DNA of 64,000 nt from Nipponacmea schrenckii. Its lineage: Eukaryota; Mollusca; Gastropoda; Lottiidae. Both the position numbers and the translations under genes were made by a program. Positions 43,601 through 55,797 of the stretch are shown in pieces. How positions within the stretch are numbered: position 1 is the first letter of the stretch; every line of letters begins with the position of its first letter. The notes below the pieces were generated by a model. It was not told the DNA's origin and did no database searches. It saw only the letters and a list, made by a program, of their open reading frames with translations. The DNA lies in the NCBI GenBank assembly GCA_030562195.1, contig CM060203.1, positions 124,001 through 188,000 of the forward strand, read 5' to 3'.

Positions 43601-46235
43601 AGATAGCTACATAAACTAACATAATGAGGGCGACGTCGATGTTAACATAGCGACGTCAACCTGCCGACGTCAAAATAGCGACGTCAACTAACGTTAAGGA
43701 AGCTACGTCGACGACAACGGAAACCTGGCGAGGTCAACGTCAACGTCAACAGAGCGACGTAAACCTGCGACGTCAACTAACGTTAAAAAAGCTATGTCAA
43801 CGTTAAAGTAAACGTCAAGAGAGCTACGTAAACTAACATCAAGAGGGCGACGTCGACGTCAACATAGCGAGGTCAACCTGCCGACGTTAAAATGGCGACG
43901 TCAACTAACGTTAAGAAAGCTACGTCGACTTCAACTTAAACCTAGTGACGTCAACGTCAACCTTGTGACGTCAACTAACGTCAAGATGGTTATGTCAACT
44001 AACGTCAAGAGGTGACCTCAACTAACATCAAGATGGCGACGTCGACGTCAACATAGCGACGTTAACCTGGCGATATCAACAACTTGCGTCAATTTACTGA
44101 TCGGCTACGTCAACTAACGTAAAGAAGGCGACGTCGACGTTAATCTAGGGACGTCAACCTGGTGACATCAACAATGCGACGTATATGTCAAGGTGGCTAT
44201 GTAAACTAATATCAAGATGGCGACGTCAACGTCAACATAGCGCGTCTACCTGTCGACGTATCCGTCAACTAACGTTAAGAGGACGAAGACGACGTCGAGG
44301 TCAACATTGTGACGTCAAGTAATGTTAGGAAGGCGACGTCGACAACTACGTCAACCTGGCATCGTCAACGTTAACCTGGCGACGTCATCGTCAACCTGGC
44401 GACGTCAACATCAACCTGGCGACGTCAATCTTGTTACGTCAACTAACGTTTAGAAGGCTACGTCGACGTCAACGAAAACCTGGCGATGTCAATGTAAACG
44501 TAAAGAGAGCGACGTCATTGTCGACTGAATATCGACTTACGTCATTCAACCTTCAACTAACGTCAAGAGAGCGTCAAAAGTTGTGACGTCAACTAACGCC
44601 AAGATGGCTACATCAACTTACGTCAAGATGGCTACATCAACTAACATCAAGAGGGCGACGTCGACGTCGAGGTCAACCTTGTGACGTCAAGTTACGTTAA
44701 AAAGGCGACGTCGACGTCTACGTCAACGTCAACCTTGCGACGACAACTAACGTTAAGAAGGCTACGTCAATGTAAACGTAAACCTTGGGATGTCAACTTC
44801 ATGAAAACGACGTCGACGTCAACCTTGTGATGACAACTAACATCAAGAGGGGGACGTCAGTTGTAACGTAAACTAAAGTTAAGAAGGCGACATCGATGTC
44901 AACGTCAAATTGGCGACGTCGATGTCAAAGTCAACTGGCGACGTCGATGTCAACAATGCGACGTCAACCAACGTTAAAACGTCAGACGTCAACGTCTTAA
45001 TACGACTTACGTCAAAATGGCAACGTCAATTGACGTCAAGAGGGCGAACGTCAAGAGGGTGTACTAACGTCTAAATATCGATTTACGTCAAGATGGCTAC
45101 GTCATTCAACCTTAAGAAGGGACGTCGACGTCATCGCCTTACATTCAGATGGCTACGTCAACTAACGCCAAGAGGGCGACGTCGATGACAACTTTGTGAC
45201 GTAAAGATGGTTACGTCAATTAACGTCAAGAGGTGACCTCAACTAACATCAAGAGGGTGACGTCGACTTCAACATAGCGACGTAAACCTGGCGATATCAA
45301 CAAGGCGACGTCAACTAACTTTAAAAATGCTACGTCATAGTCAAAGTAAACGTCAAGATGGCTACATAAACTAACATCAAGAGGACGACGTCGACGTCAA
45401 CCTGCCGACGTCAAAAAGGCGACGTCAACTAACGTTAAGAAGACTACGTCGACTCAACGTCAAGAGGTGACCTCAACTAACATCAAGAGGGCGACGTCGA
45501 CGTCAACATAGAGACGTTAACCTGGCGATATCAACAAGGCGACTTCAACTATCGTTAAAAAGTCAAAGTAAACGTCAAGATGACTACGTAAACTATAATC
45601 AAGAGGACGACGTTGACGTCAAAATTGCGACGTCGACCTGCCGACGTAAAAAAGCTAACGTCAACTAACGTTAAGAAGACTACGTCGAGGTCAACGTCAA
45701 TCTGGCTAGGTCAACGTCAACGTCATAAGTTGACGTCGACGTCAAATTTGTGACGACACCTGACATCAATAGGGCGACGTCGACGTCAACATAGCGGCGT
45801 CAACTAACGTTAAGACGCCAGAAGTCAACGTGAAAATGGCTACGTAAATTAACATCAAGATGGCGACGTCAATGTCTACAAGGTGACGTAAACTAACGTG
45901 AGGACGGCGACGTCAGTTGTAACGCAAACTTTGCGACGTCGACATGTACGTCAACCTTGCACCGTCTATGTCAACAAGGCGACTAACGTTAAGACGTAAA
46001 ATAACGTCAAGATGGCGACGTCGACGTCGACGTTAACGTAACGTCATTTAACGTGTAAATTTCAACTTACGTCAACATAGCGACGTCAACCTGTCGACGT
46101 AAAAAGTTGACGTCAACTAACGTTAAGAAGGTTTACGTAAACTAACGTCAAGAGTACGACGTCGAAGCCATCCTTGTGACGTCAAGTAATGTAAAGAAGG
46201 CGACGTCAACGTCAACCTGACGACGTCAACTAACG
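40658..46235 (+). repeat. GACGTC-rich satellite array, segment 1
   Basis: Built from modules of roughly 20-27 bp such as GTCAACTAACGTCAAGATGG, GTCAACTAACGTTAAGAAGG, GTCAACATAGCGAC, GTCAACCTGGCGAC and GTCGACGTCAACCTTGTGAC. They are joined at GACGTC and shuffled in variable order. The array is dense in the palindromes GACGTC, GTCGAC, AACGTT and the full CRE consensus TGACGTCA. Long frames through it are low-complexity artefacts. Larger blocks recur, for example 44090-46235 in 48745-52136. Confidence 0.95.
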
Positions 46236-46495
46236 TTAAAGTAGTAACTGATCACCATTTAGACAAGCTTATTTTCCCCCAATTATAGTAAATATACCAC
46301 CTGGAAAGGGTACACAAAAAATCCCGACTTGATTCATTGAGTAGATTTAGAGAAATCTGCTTTTGAAAATTGACTTTCTCGCGATTTCCAAAAACGAAAA
46401 TAAACCCGCTTCACATGACGTGACGTCATCTCAGGAACCGAGAAGGCAAAATGGCTGACAGTGATAGTACATGTAGTACGGTGGATACTGATAGT
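46236..46495 (+). mobile_element. transposon copy D, terminal fragment of the ballast side
   Basis: TTAA then AGTAGTAACTGATCACCATT and the ballast promoter and start codon (ATGGCTGACAGTGATAG), breaking off at 46495 back into satellite. The satellite left of it is the same as left of copy C (TTTACGTAAACTAACGTCAA and following). D is therefore best explained as a duplicate of the copy C insertion carried along with the satellite and then deleted, not a separate insertion. D and C starts are 5901 bp apart. Confidence 0.85.
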
Positions 46496-49400
46496 GCCGT
46501 CAACGAACGTCAAGATGTCTACGTAAACTAACGTAAAGAGGGTGACGTCAACGTCGACAACTAACGTTAAGATGGCTACGTCACTAACGTCAAGAGGCAA
46601 CGTCAACTAACGTCAAGAGGCAAAGTCAACGTCAATAGAGCGAAGTCGACGTTAACCTTGTGACGTCAACTAACGTCAACATAGCGACGTAAACCTGCCA
46701 ACATCAACAAGGCGAAGTCAACTAACGTTTAGAAAGCTACGTCAACGTTAAAATAGAAAGGTGACGTAAAAAGGCGACGTCGAAGTCAACCTTGTGACGT
46801 TAAGTCACGTTAAAAGGGCGACGTCGACGTCTACTTCAACCTGGCGACGTCAACGTCAACCTTGCGACGTCAACTTACGTTAAGAATGCTACGTCAATGT
46901 AAACGTAAACCTGGAGACGTCAACTTCGAGAAAACGACGTCGACGTCAACCTTGTGACGACAACGTCAACCTTGTGACGACAACGTCACAAGGTTGACCT
47001 CGACACCTTGAGGTGTCAACTAACGTTGAGATGGCTATGTAAACTAATCTCAAGAGGGCGACGTCGACGTCAAAATAGCGACGTCAACTAACGTAAAGGA
47101 AGCTACTTCGACGTCAACGTAACCTGGCGAGGTCAACGTCAACGTCAACAACGCGACGTCAACCTGCCGACGTTAAAATGGCGACGTCAACTAACGTTAA
47201 GAAAGCTACGTCGACTTCAACTTAAACTGGCGACGTCAACGTCAACGGCAAGAGAGGGACGTCGACGTCAATTAACGTCAAGATGGCTACGTAAACTAAC
47301 ATCAAGAGGACGATGTCAATGTCAACATAGCGACGTCAACCTGTCGACGTTCAAAGGTTGTAAGTTGACGTCCCCTCTTGACGTTAGTTGACGTAGCCAT
47401 CTTGACGTTAGTTGACGTCACAAGGTTGACGTGGCCCTCTTGACGTTAGTTGACGTAGCCATTTAAATTTAATTGACGTCGCCAGGTTGAAGTTGACGTC
47501 GCCAGGTTGACCTTGACGTCGCCAGGTTGACCTTGACGTCGCCAGGTTAACGTTGACGTCTAGGTCACCTTCTTCATGTTGAATGACGAAGCCATCTTGA
47601 CGTAAGTCGTTATTTAGACGTTATATGACGTTACGTTAACATCGACGTCGTCCTCTTAACGTCATTTCACGATTAACGTTAGTTTACGTCGCCTCTTGAC
47701 ATCGACGTCGCCAAGTTGACGTTGACGTTACTTTAGTTTACGTTACTACTTTCGTCGGCCTCTTGATGTGAGTTGTCGTCACAAGGTTGACGTCGACGTC
47801 GCTTTCTTGACGTTGACGTCTCCAGGTTTAATATGACATCTACGTTGCCTTCTTAACGTAAGTTGACGTAGCCAGGTTAACGGAAACGTCGACGTCGCCC
47901 TCTTAACCTTAATTGACGTCTCAGGTTGACGTTAACGTCGCCAGGTTGACGTAGACGTTACTTGACGTCAGAAGGTTGATCTCGACGTCGTCCTCTTGAC
48001 GTTAGTTGACGTAAGCCTTCTTAACGTTAGTTGACGTCGCCTTTTTATGTCGATAGGCTGAGGTCGCTATGTTGACGTTGACGTCGCCCTCTTGATGTTA
48101 GTTTACGTAGCCATCTTGATTTAAATTGACGTTAGTTGACGAAAGCTTTCTTAACGTTAGTTGACGTCAACTTTTTACGTCGACAGGTTGACGTCGCTTT
48201 GTCGACGTCTATTGACGTAGCTATCTTGAGGTTAATTGACGTCACCCTCAAGAGGGTGTACTAACGTCTAAATATCGACTTACGTCAAGATGGCTACATC
48301 GACGTCAACATTAAGAAGGCGATGTCGACGTGAACGTCTAACTATCGCCTTACGTCAAGATGGCTACGTCAACTAACTTCAAGAGGGCGACGTCGATGTC
48401 AACGTCAACGCTGTGACGTCAATTAACGCCAAGATGGCTACGTCAACAGACGTCTAGAGGCGACGTAAGTAGGAACGTCAACTTACATTATGAAGGCGAC
48501 GTCGACGTCAACGTCAAACTTGTGACGTCGACGTCAACTTTGCGACATCGACATCAATCTGACGACGTCAACTAGCGTTAAAAGGTGACTTCAACTTACG
48601 ATAAAAAGGCGACATCGACGTCTACGTCATCCTGCCGACGTTCACGGCAACCTGGCTAACGTTAAGACGGCGACGTCGACGTTTACGTAAACTTGGCGAC
48701 GCCGTCGTCAACGTCAAGCTGGCGACGTGGATGTTAAGATGCTGACGTCAACTTGCGTCCATTTACTGATTGGCTACGTCAACTAACGTAAAGAAGGCGA
48801 CGTCGACGTCAATCTAGGGACGTCAACCTAATGACATCAACAATGCGACGTATACGTCAAGGTGGCTATGTAAACTAATGTCAAGATGGCGGCGTCAACG
48901 TCAACATAGCGTGTCAACCTGTCGACGTAAAGAAGTCCTACGTCAACTAACGTCAAGAGGACGAAGACGACGTCGAGGTCAACATTGTGACGTCAAGTAA
49001 TGTTAGGAAGGCGTCAACCTGGCGACGTCAACGTCAACCTGGCGACGTCAACGTCAACCTGGCGACGTCAACGTCAACCTGGCGACGTCAACGTCAACCT
49101 GGCGACGTCAATCTTGTTACGTCAACTAACGTTTAGAAGGCTACGTCGACGTCAACGAAAACCTGGCGATGTCAATGTAAACGTAAAGAGAGCGACGTCA
49201 TTTTCGACTGAATATCAACTTACGTCATTCAACCTTAAGAAGGCGACGTCGACGTTAACTTCTAAATATCGCCTTATGTCAAGATGGCTACTTCAACTAA
49301 CGTCAAGAGAGCGACGTCGATGTCAACCTTGTGACGTCAACTAACGTCAAGAGTCGACGTCAACTAACGTCAAGAGTCGACGTCAACTAACATCAAGAGG

Positions 49401-52136
49401 GCGACGTCAACGTCAACATAGCGACGTCAACCTGTCGACGTAAAAAGGGGACGTCAACTAACATTAAGAATGCTTACGTCAACTAACGTAAAAAGTACGA
49501 CGTCGACGTCGAGGTCAACCTTGTGCCGTCAAGTTACGTTAAAAAGGCGACGTCGACGTCTACGTCAACCTGGCGACGTCAACGTCGACCTTGCGACGAC
49601 AACTAACGTTAAGAAGGCTACGTCAATGTAAACGTAAACCTTTGGATGTCAACTTCATGAAAACGACGTCGACGTCAACCTTGTGATGACAACTAACATC
49701 AAGAGGGTGACGTCAGTTGTAACGTAAACTAAAGTTAAGAAGGCGACATCGACGTCAACGTCAATTTGGCGACGTCGATGTCATAGTCAACTGGTGACGT
49801 CGATGTCAACAATGCGACGTCAACCAACGTTAAAACGTCAGACGTCAACGTCTTAATACGACTTACGTCAAAATGGCAACGTCAATTGACGTCAAGAGGG
49901 CGAACGTCAAGAGGGTGTTCTAACGTCTAAATATCGACTTACGTCAAGATGGCTACGTCATTCAACCTTAAGAAGGGACGTCGACGTCATCGCCTTACGT
50001 TAAGATGGCTACGTCAACTAACGCCAAGAGGGCGACGTCGATGACATCTTTGTGACGTAAAGATGGTTACGTCAATTAACGTCAAGAGGTGACCTCAACT
50101 AACATCAAGACGTCGACTTCAACATAGCGAGGTAAACCTGGCGATATCAACAAGGCGACGTCAACTAACGTTAAAAATGCTACGTCATAGTCAAAGTAAA
50201 CGTCAAGATGGCTACATAAACTAACATCAAGAGGACGACGTCGACGTCAACCTGCCGACGTCAAAAAGGCAACGTCAACTAACGTTAAGAAGACTACGTC
50301 GACGTCAACGTCAACCTGGTTAGTTCAACGTCAACGTCATTAAAGTGACGTCGATGTCAAACTTGTGACGACACCTAACATCAATAGGGCGACGTCGACG
50401 TCAACATAACGACGTCAACTAACGTCAAGACGGCGACGTCGACATCAACAAGGTGACGTAAACTAACGTCAAGAAGGCGACGTAAACGTCAACATAGCGA
50501 TGTCAACCTGTCGACATAAAAAGGCGACGTCAACTAACGTTAAGAAGGCTTACGTCAACTAACGTCAAGAGGACGACGTCGAGGCCAACCTTGTGACGTC
50601 AAGTAACGTTAAAAAGGATACGTCGACGTGTACGTCAATCTGGCGACGTCAACGTCAACCTGGCGAGTCAACTAAAGTTAAAAGTAAGACGTCGACGGTA
50701 ACCTGGCGACGTCAACTAACGTTAAGAAGGCTACGTCGAAGTGAACATAAACCTGGAGACGTCAACGTCAAGAAAGCGAGGTCGACGTCAACCTTGTGAC
50801 GACAACTAACCGAAAGAGAGTGACGTCAGTTGTGACGTAAACTAAACTTAAGAAGGCGACGTCGACGTAAACGTCAATTTGGCGACGTCGATGTCAAAGT
50901 CAACCTGGCGACGTCGATGTCAACAAGACGACGTCAACTAACGTTAAAACGTCAGACGTCAACGTCGTAATACGACTTACGTCAAAATGGCTACGTCAAT
51001 TGACGTCAAGAGGGTGTACTTACGTCAAGATGGCTACGTCATTCAACCTTAAGAAGGCGACGTCGACGTCATCGCCCTACGTTAAGATGGCTACGTCAAC
51101 TAACGTCAACAGGGCGACGTCGATGACAATCTTGTGACGTCAACTAACGTCAAGATGGTTACGTCAACTAACGTCAAGAGGTGACCTCAAGTAACATCAA
51201 GAGGGCGACGTCGACGTCAACATAGCGACGTTAACCTGGCGATATCAACAAGGCGACTTCAACTATCGTTAAAAAGTCAAAGTAAACGTCAAGATGGCTA
51301 CGTAAACTATAATAAAGAGGACGACGTTGACGTCAAAATTGCGACTTCGACCTGCCGACGTAAAAAGCCAACGTCAACTAACGATAAGAAGACTACGTCG
51401 AGGTCAACGTCAACGTCATAAAGGTGACGTCGACGTCAAATTTGTGACGACACCTAACATCAATAAGGCGACGTCGACGTCAACATAGCGGCGTCAACTA
51501 ACGTTAAGACGCCAGAAGTCAGCGTCAAAATGGCTACGTAAACTAACATCAAGATGGCGACGTCAATGTCAACAAGGTGACGTAAACTAACGTCAAGACG
51601 GCGACGTCAGTTGTAACGCAAACTTTGCGACGTCGACATGTACGTCAAACTGACACCGTCGATGTCAACAAGGCGACGTCAACTAACGTTAACACGTCAA
51701 ATAACATAAAGATGGCGACGTCGAAGTTAACGTAACGTCATTTAACGTGTAAATTTCGACTTACGTCAACATAGCGACGTCAACTTAACGACGTCAACAA
51801 GGCGATGTCAATTAACGTTAAGAGTCAGACGTCAACTTCAAGATTGCTACGTAAACTAACATCAAGATGGCGACGTCGACGTCAACATAGCGATGTCAAC
51901 CTGGCGACGTCAACTAACGCTTAGAAGGCTACATCGACGTTGAGTTAAACCTGGCGACATCACCGTCAACGAACGTCAAGATGGCTACGTAAACTAACGT
52001 TAAGAGGGTGACGTCAACTAACGTTAAGAAGGTTTACGTAAACTAACGTCAAGAGTACGACGTCGAAGCCATCCTTGTGACGTCAAGTAATGTAAAGAAG
52101 GCGACGTCAACGTCAACCTGACGACGTCAACTAACG
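46496..52136 (+). repeat. GACGTC-rich satellite array, segment 2
   Basis: The same modules as segment 1. Contains an inverted stretch (47350-48252) and a local duplication of about 1.1 kb (AAAACGTCAGACGTCAACGT at about 49830 and 50945). Confidence 0.95.
47350..48252 (-). repeat. inverted satellite segment
   Basis: The modules switch to reverse complement (TTGACGTCGCCAGGTTGACG and similar) and switch back at the perfect palindrome CACCCTCAAGAGGGTG (48237-48252). A closely similar inverted block lies at 56836-57795. Confidence 0.85.
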
Positions 52137-52321
52137 TTAAAGTAGTAACTGATCGCCATTTAGACGAGCTTATTTTCCCCCAATTATAGTAAATATACCA
52201 CCTGGAAAGGGTACACAAAAAATCCCGACTTGATTCATTGAGTAGATTTAGAGAAATCTGCTTTTGAAAATTGACTTTCTCGCGATTTCCGAAAACGAAA
52301 ATAAACCCGCTTCACATGACG

Positions 52322-52339
52322 TGACGTCATCTCAGGAAC
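52322..52339 (+). promoter_or_regulatory. shared promoter motif (copy C, ballast side)
   Basis: TGACGTCATCTCAGGAAC, identical over 18 bases to the motif on the THAP side of the element (55595-55612, minus strand). It lies 12 bases upstream of the ballast ATG. Confidence 0.55.
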
Positions 52340-52351
52340 CGAGAAGGCAAA

Positions 52352-52600
52352 ATGGCTGACAGTGATAGTACATGTAGTACGGTGGATACTGATAGTTTCC
52401 GTGATTCCTCTGATTTGTCGGACAGTGCTTTTCCCGGAATTGTTGATTTTGATTCCGATGATAGCATAGGCAGCAATGTAAGCGATGATGACCGTGAAAT
52501 CGCTGTAAGACCAATGGAAATGGAGCCGCATTTGTTCGACCCTCTCCCACCTAGGCCTATTCTTCCTCTGGCTTTCGGGCGTGGTTGTCAAAATCGTTGA
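52352..52600 (+). pseudogene. ballast-domain gene exon 1, copy C, donor deleted
   Basis: MADSDSTCSTVDTDSFRDSS onward as in copy B, up to DPLPPRPILP. A deletion of about 87 bp relative to copy B then removes the exon end and its GTACGT splice donor. The frame runs on to a stop at 52600 through what is intron in copy B. Normal joining to exon 2 is not possible in this copy. Confidence 0.75.
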
Positions 52601-53250
52601 TAGATGTGGCTAGACTAGACGCTAGGCCTACAACACAACACTAGGCCTAGTTAGGATAGACATCGATGCCGATTGATTGTTGACAACTGACAAGAATAAA
52701 ATCATGAACTTATAATGCGTTGGCATCAATTGAATTAACATTGTATCCATAGCACAACATATCTGCACTAAATTCAATTCAGATAAGCACCCTATTCGGT
52801 TCGTTTATTGAAACTTTTTACCGATTTGCAAGGAGAGAAAATGTGAAAATCATATCCGCCATTTTGGATTATTATTTTTGTCGCTGCACTCAAAACAGAC
52901 CACATCGGAATCGTCCGATAGGCCCTATTATTAGGAAGTCGTTGAATAGGCCTAATATAAAGGCTAGTTTTGTTTCGTGCTGTATATATTCCATAGGGTT
53001 AGGGAATATTTTCAAGTCCTAGTCTAGACTAATTTTTGCCCACCCAATTTTTTTCGAAAAAGAGCTGGCTAATGTCGGTGTCCTTTCTCTCCCGTCAATT
53101 TCATCCTTATTGCACACTGCATGTGTTCGTCTTCATTAACCCCAAAAAAGGTGCAGAAGAGTAGCCTAAGACGTAAAACTCAATTCATTTCATTTGACAT
53201 TTCCAGGCATTTGACATATATCTGATCAATTCTCCTATTTTATGTTTCAG

Positions 53251-53659
53251 GTGTGAATGTGATGGATGCCAGATGATGCTCACTGAGAAGGAGTGTACAT
53301 GCTGCAGGGAGATTCCACAAGTGTGTGCTAAGCTTGATGAAGAAGGGATAGACTGTATAATCAATCACCCTGGTTTTGCAGTACTGTGTTTGAATGTGTT
53401 TGTGCTAAATGTGGCATGGTTGCAGTTTAGGCAACAGTATGGCCATAAGGCTGTAAATGGACCTCACCACAAGCAAATGCGCCATGTGGGATACAGACAG
53501 TTGGTGAGATGTTGTTGGGGGTTCCTTGGACGAGACATTCGGGTTGTGTTGCCATCTTGTGCAGTTTCCAGGATTCGTGCTGAATTTATGCCTCCTGGCC
53601 TAGAGGAAAATGCAGTTTTTTCTGGTTTCAAGGAGGCTGGAAATGTTGTAATGCCATGA
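53251..53659 (+). CDS. P2X7-type ballast domain exon 2, copy C
   Basis: Follows TTATGTTTCAG and begins in phase to complete a Trp codon, then CECDGCQMMLTEKECTCCRE. The rest matches copy B with few substitutions (for example RRQYG to RQQYG, VRWCW to VRCCW). All cysteines of the N-terminal cluster are kept, unlike copy B. The stop codon is at 53657-53659. The domain is the zinc-binding cytoplasmic module of P2X7; in this locus it is not linked to channel transmembrane segments. Confidence 0.87.
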
Positions 53660-53720
53660 CAAAAAATAGATGTTAATTAAATCATATCAATTATATTTTC
53701 TTTTTTTGATAAGGGTGATT

Positions 53721-53908
53721 ATTCTCCCACAAGTCCACTGAATTTATTTGGTGTTGTAGCGCTTGAAGCCTTGAAATCTCTGGACAGCTGTCAACTTGTC
53801 TGGATGTTCGTAAGAGCTGCAGAGTGATGGGGGGTTGATTTTCATTTTGACATTTTTCGCCTGTTGCAATAATTCTGCACACTTCCTTCTGTAGTTAATT
53901 GACATAGT
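53721..53908 (-). pseudogene. transposase copy C exon 10 remnant
   Basis: The acceptor TTTCAG and ACTATGTCAAT are kept, but the next codon is TAA where copy B has GAA. A 28-bp insertion also precedes the old stop. It is joined upstream to exon 3 by the internal deletion. Confidence 0.75.
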
Positions 53909-53924
53909 CTGAAAGGAATGGAAT

Positions 53925-54122
53925 GGCATGAGTAGTGGCTTCTGGCAGTTGCAAAGACGGTGTGTTGAGTGTTGGGTTAGGTACATCAGGTAAGTCAGGA
54001 ACTGTGTCAGGCAATATATTGGAAACAGGATCAGGCAATATGTTTGAAACAGGATCAGGCAATATGTTTGAAACAGGATCAGGCAATTCTGGTGCATGTT
54101 CATCCATTTATTCCAGTAACAA
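53925..54122 (-). pseudogene. transposase copy C exon 3
   Basis: LLLELMDEHAPELPDP and three DPVSNILP units, as in copy B. It runs to THAIPF, where the deletion joins it to the end of the last intron. Confidence 0.75.
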
Positions 54123-54400
54123 CTTAAAAAGACAAAATTAATTTCACTGGTTAAATCAAACAATATAAAAACTGATGACCTTCAAGTGATGTAGCACAGA
54201 CAGTGACAACAAGACTGGGCATTCTAGAATCTTAATCACTCCCAAGAGATGCAATTGTTGCATAGTTGTAGGCTATGTATTAGAATCCTGCTAGACTCCC
54301 TAACATAAATTTGTTACACACATCTTCTGATAACATGCATGAGTCAGGCTGATAAACCATTGATGAACCCCGATCTGCAAACCTTATCGTTACAACTCAC

Positions 54401-54554
54401 CCTTTTTCTCTCTCTTTTTCTGAAAGCTGACCGCCTACTTTTGCTGGTACAGGGTGTAAGTTCACAAACATCAAAACCATGCGTTTGCATATTTTTGGTC
54501 TTGGAGAGGACTGCATGGATGGTGGGTACTGCATCTCCCTTTAGTCGTCGAGAT
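54401..54554 (-). pseudogene. transposase copy C exon 2
   Basis: The end of the THAP domain and the basic tract, including the 27 bp (PCTSKSRRS) shared with copy A. Copy A also has this stretch, so copy B is the one that lost it. Confidence 0.7.
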
Positions 54555-55305
54555 CTTCAAAACATGTAAATATATACAATAGAGTAGTGTTATTGAAAGT
54601 CGACAACCTAGTCCTAGGCATAGGTGATCACCCGGTCAGTAATTTTTATCATTCGATAAAATTATGCAATTTGTCATCGAAAAATCGGCGATGTTTTCAA
54701 TTTTTTTTACGACGAAGCAGCAGGAACCTTAATTTCATTCTTAGACTATGAAGTAGTGATTATTGCAATTGATAATTTACTGGCCTTTGCTGATGGTCGC
54801 AAATTCTTCAAATAAGAGTAAAAGGTAAACAAAAACGTTAAACGGGTGCACGAAAACTCGGTAACCTGATTGGACAGTAACTATCTATATCAGCTAATCA
54901 ATTTCTTTTTTACATTCTCGTTATCTAATGTCGCGATTATCCAGCGTTTGACAACAGAATTAGAGAGGCGGTTTGGAGACTGGAAAATACATTCTATAGA
55001 GTATTAATAGACACGGCATAACAATAAAAAGCCATTGCCATAATAGATGAGTTATTTTGTGATTACGACAAATTGTTTATTTCATGACCTAATAACACAT
55101 AACATAAATTCGGCTATTCGCGTGAGCTCGACGAACACAAAAAGGAAACCTATGCTCAAGACAGTTATAGTGTCAATAAATAAGTGACCTTGCCTTGGCC
55201 TTTGTAGAATGTAGGCCTGGGCTAGATTAGAAAGGTCGAGAATCGGCGTTTTTACACTTACAGCAATAGGCCCCTAGGCTTTTGGTTGTAAAAAAAGGCA
55301 CTCAC

Positions 55306-55558
55306 CTTGTCTGATATTCACTTTCGAGCCGAGCATCCGAATTATTTACATCAAAACAGTCGTTGTTAAAATGTTGAGAACAGAGCACCTTGGATTTATT
55401 CTTTGGGCGTTGGTTTTTCGAAGTTTTTCCCTGGTTACTCTGACAAATCGCGTCCACTGTCGACGAAAACATTCATCCTGTGGCCAAGAATGGAGAGATA
55501 TGCCTTTTCTACGGTCTGCTACGGCACTGCAGCCAAACAAAACGCATATATTCACCAT
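55306..55558 (-). pseudogene. THAP exon 1, transposase copy C, frameshifted
   Basis: CVLFGCSAVADRRKGISLHS and RRQWTRFVRVTR are readable. A net 2-bp insertion then shifts the frame before the C-x2-H block. The donor at the CAAG-GTGAGT position is intact. Confidence 0.8.
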
Positions 55559-55594
55559 GAAATAACACGATCGGCCATTATTCACGTCGACGTC

Positions 55595-55612
55595 GTTCCT
55601 GAGATGACGTCA
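55595..55612 (-). promoter_or_regulatory. shared promoter motif (copy C, THAP side)
   Basis: Minus-strand TGACGTCATCTCAGGAAC, upstream of the THAP start, as in copies A and B. Confidence 0.5.
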
Positions 55613-55797
55613 TTGCCGGAGATCTCCGATGTTTTCCGATGATTTTCGTTTCAATGGCATGGGTGTGGTCGGGGGTAGAAAATCAAAAGAAAAAGACACT
55701 GGTTGCTTGAAATAATTTTTTTCTTTTTATTAAGTGATTTAAGACTATATTGCATAATATAAACCCCATTTATAACGTCATTCAGTAACTGATTTAA

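Larger units (their letters stand above)
52141..55793 (-). mobile_element. two-gene TTAA transposon, copy C (internally deleted)
   Basis: A 3.65-kb copy in inverted orientation relative to B, with TTAA at 52137-52140 and 55794-55797. The flanks are satellite, and joining them across one TTAA gives an ordinary satellite unit (CTAACG-TTAA-GAGGGCGACG). That is a clean insertion. The left end is AGTAGTAACTGATCGCC. The right end has CAGTAACTGAT where CAGTAACTACT is expected, so its last three bases have changed. Transposase exons 4-9 are deleted. Both ballast exons remain, and there is no Ngaro-like insertion. Confidence 0.9.
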
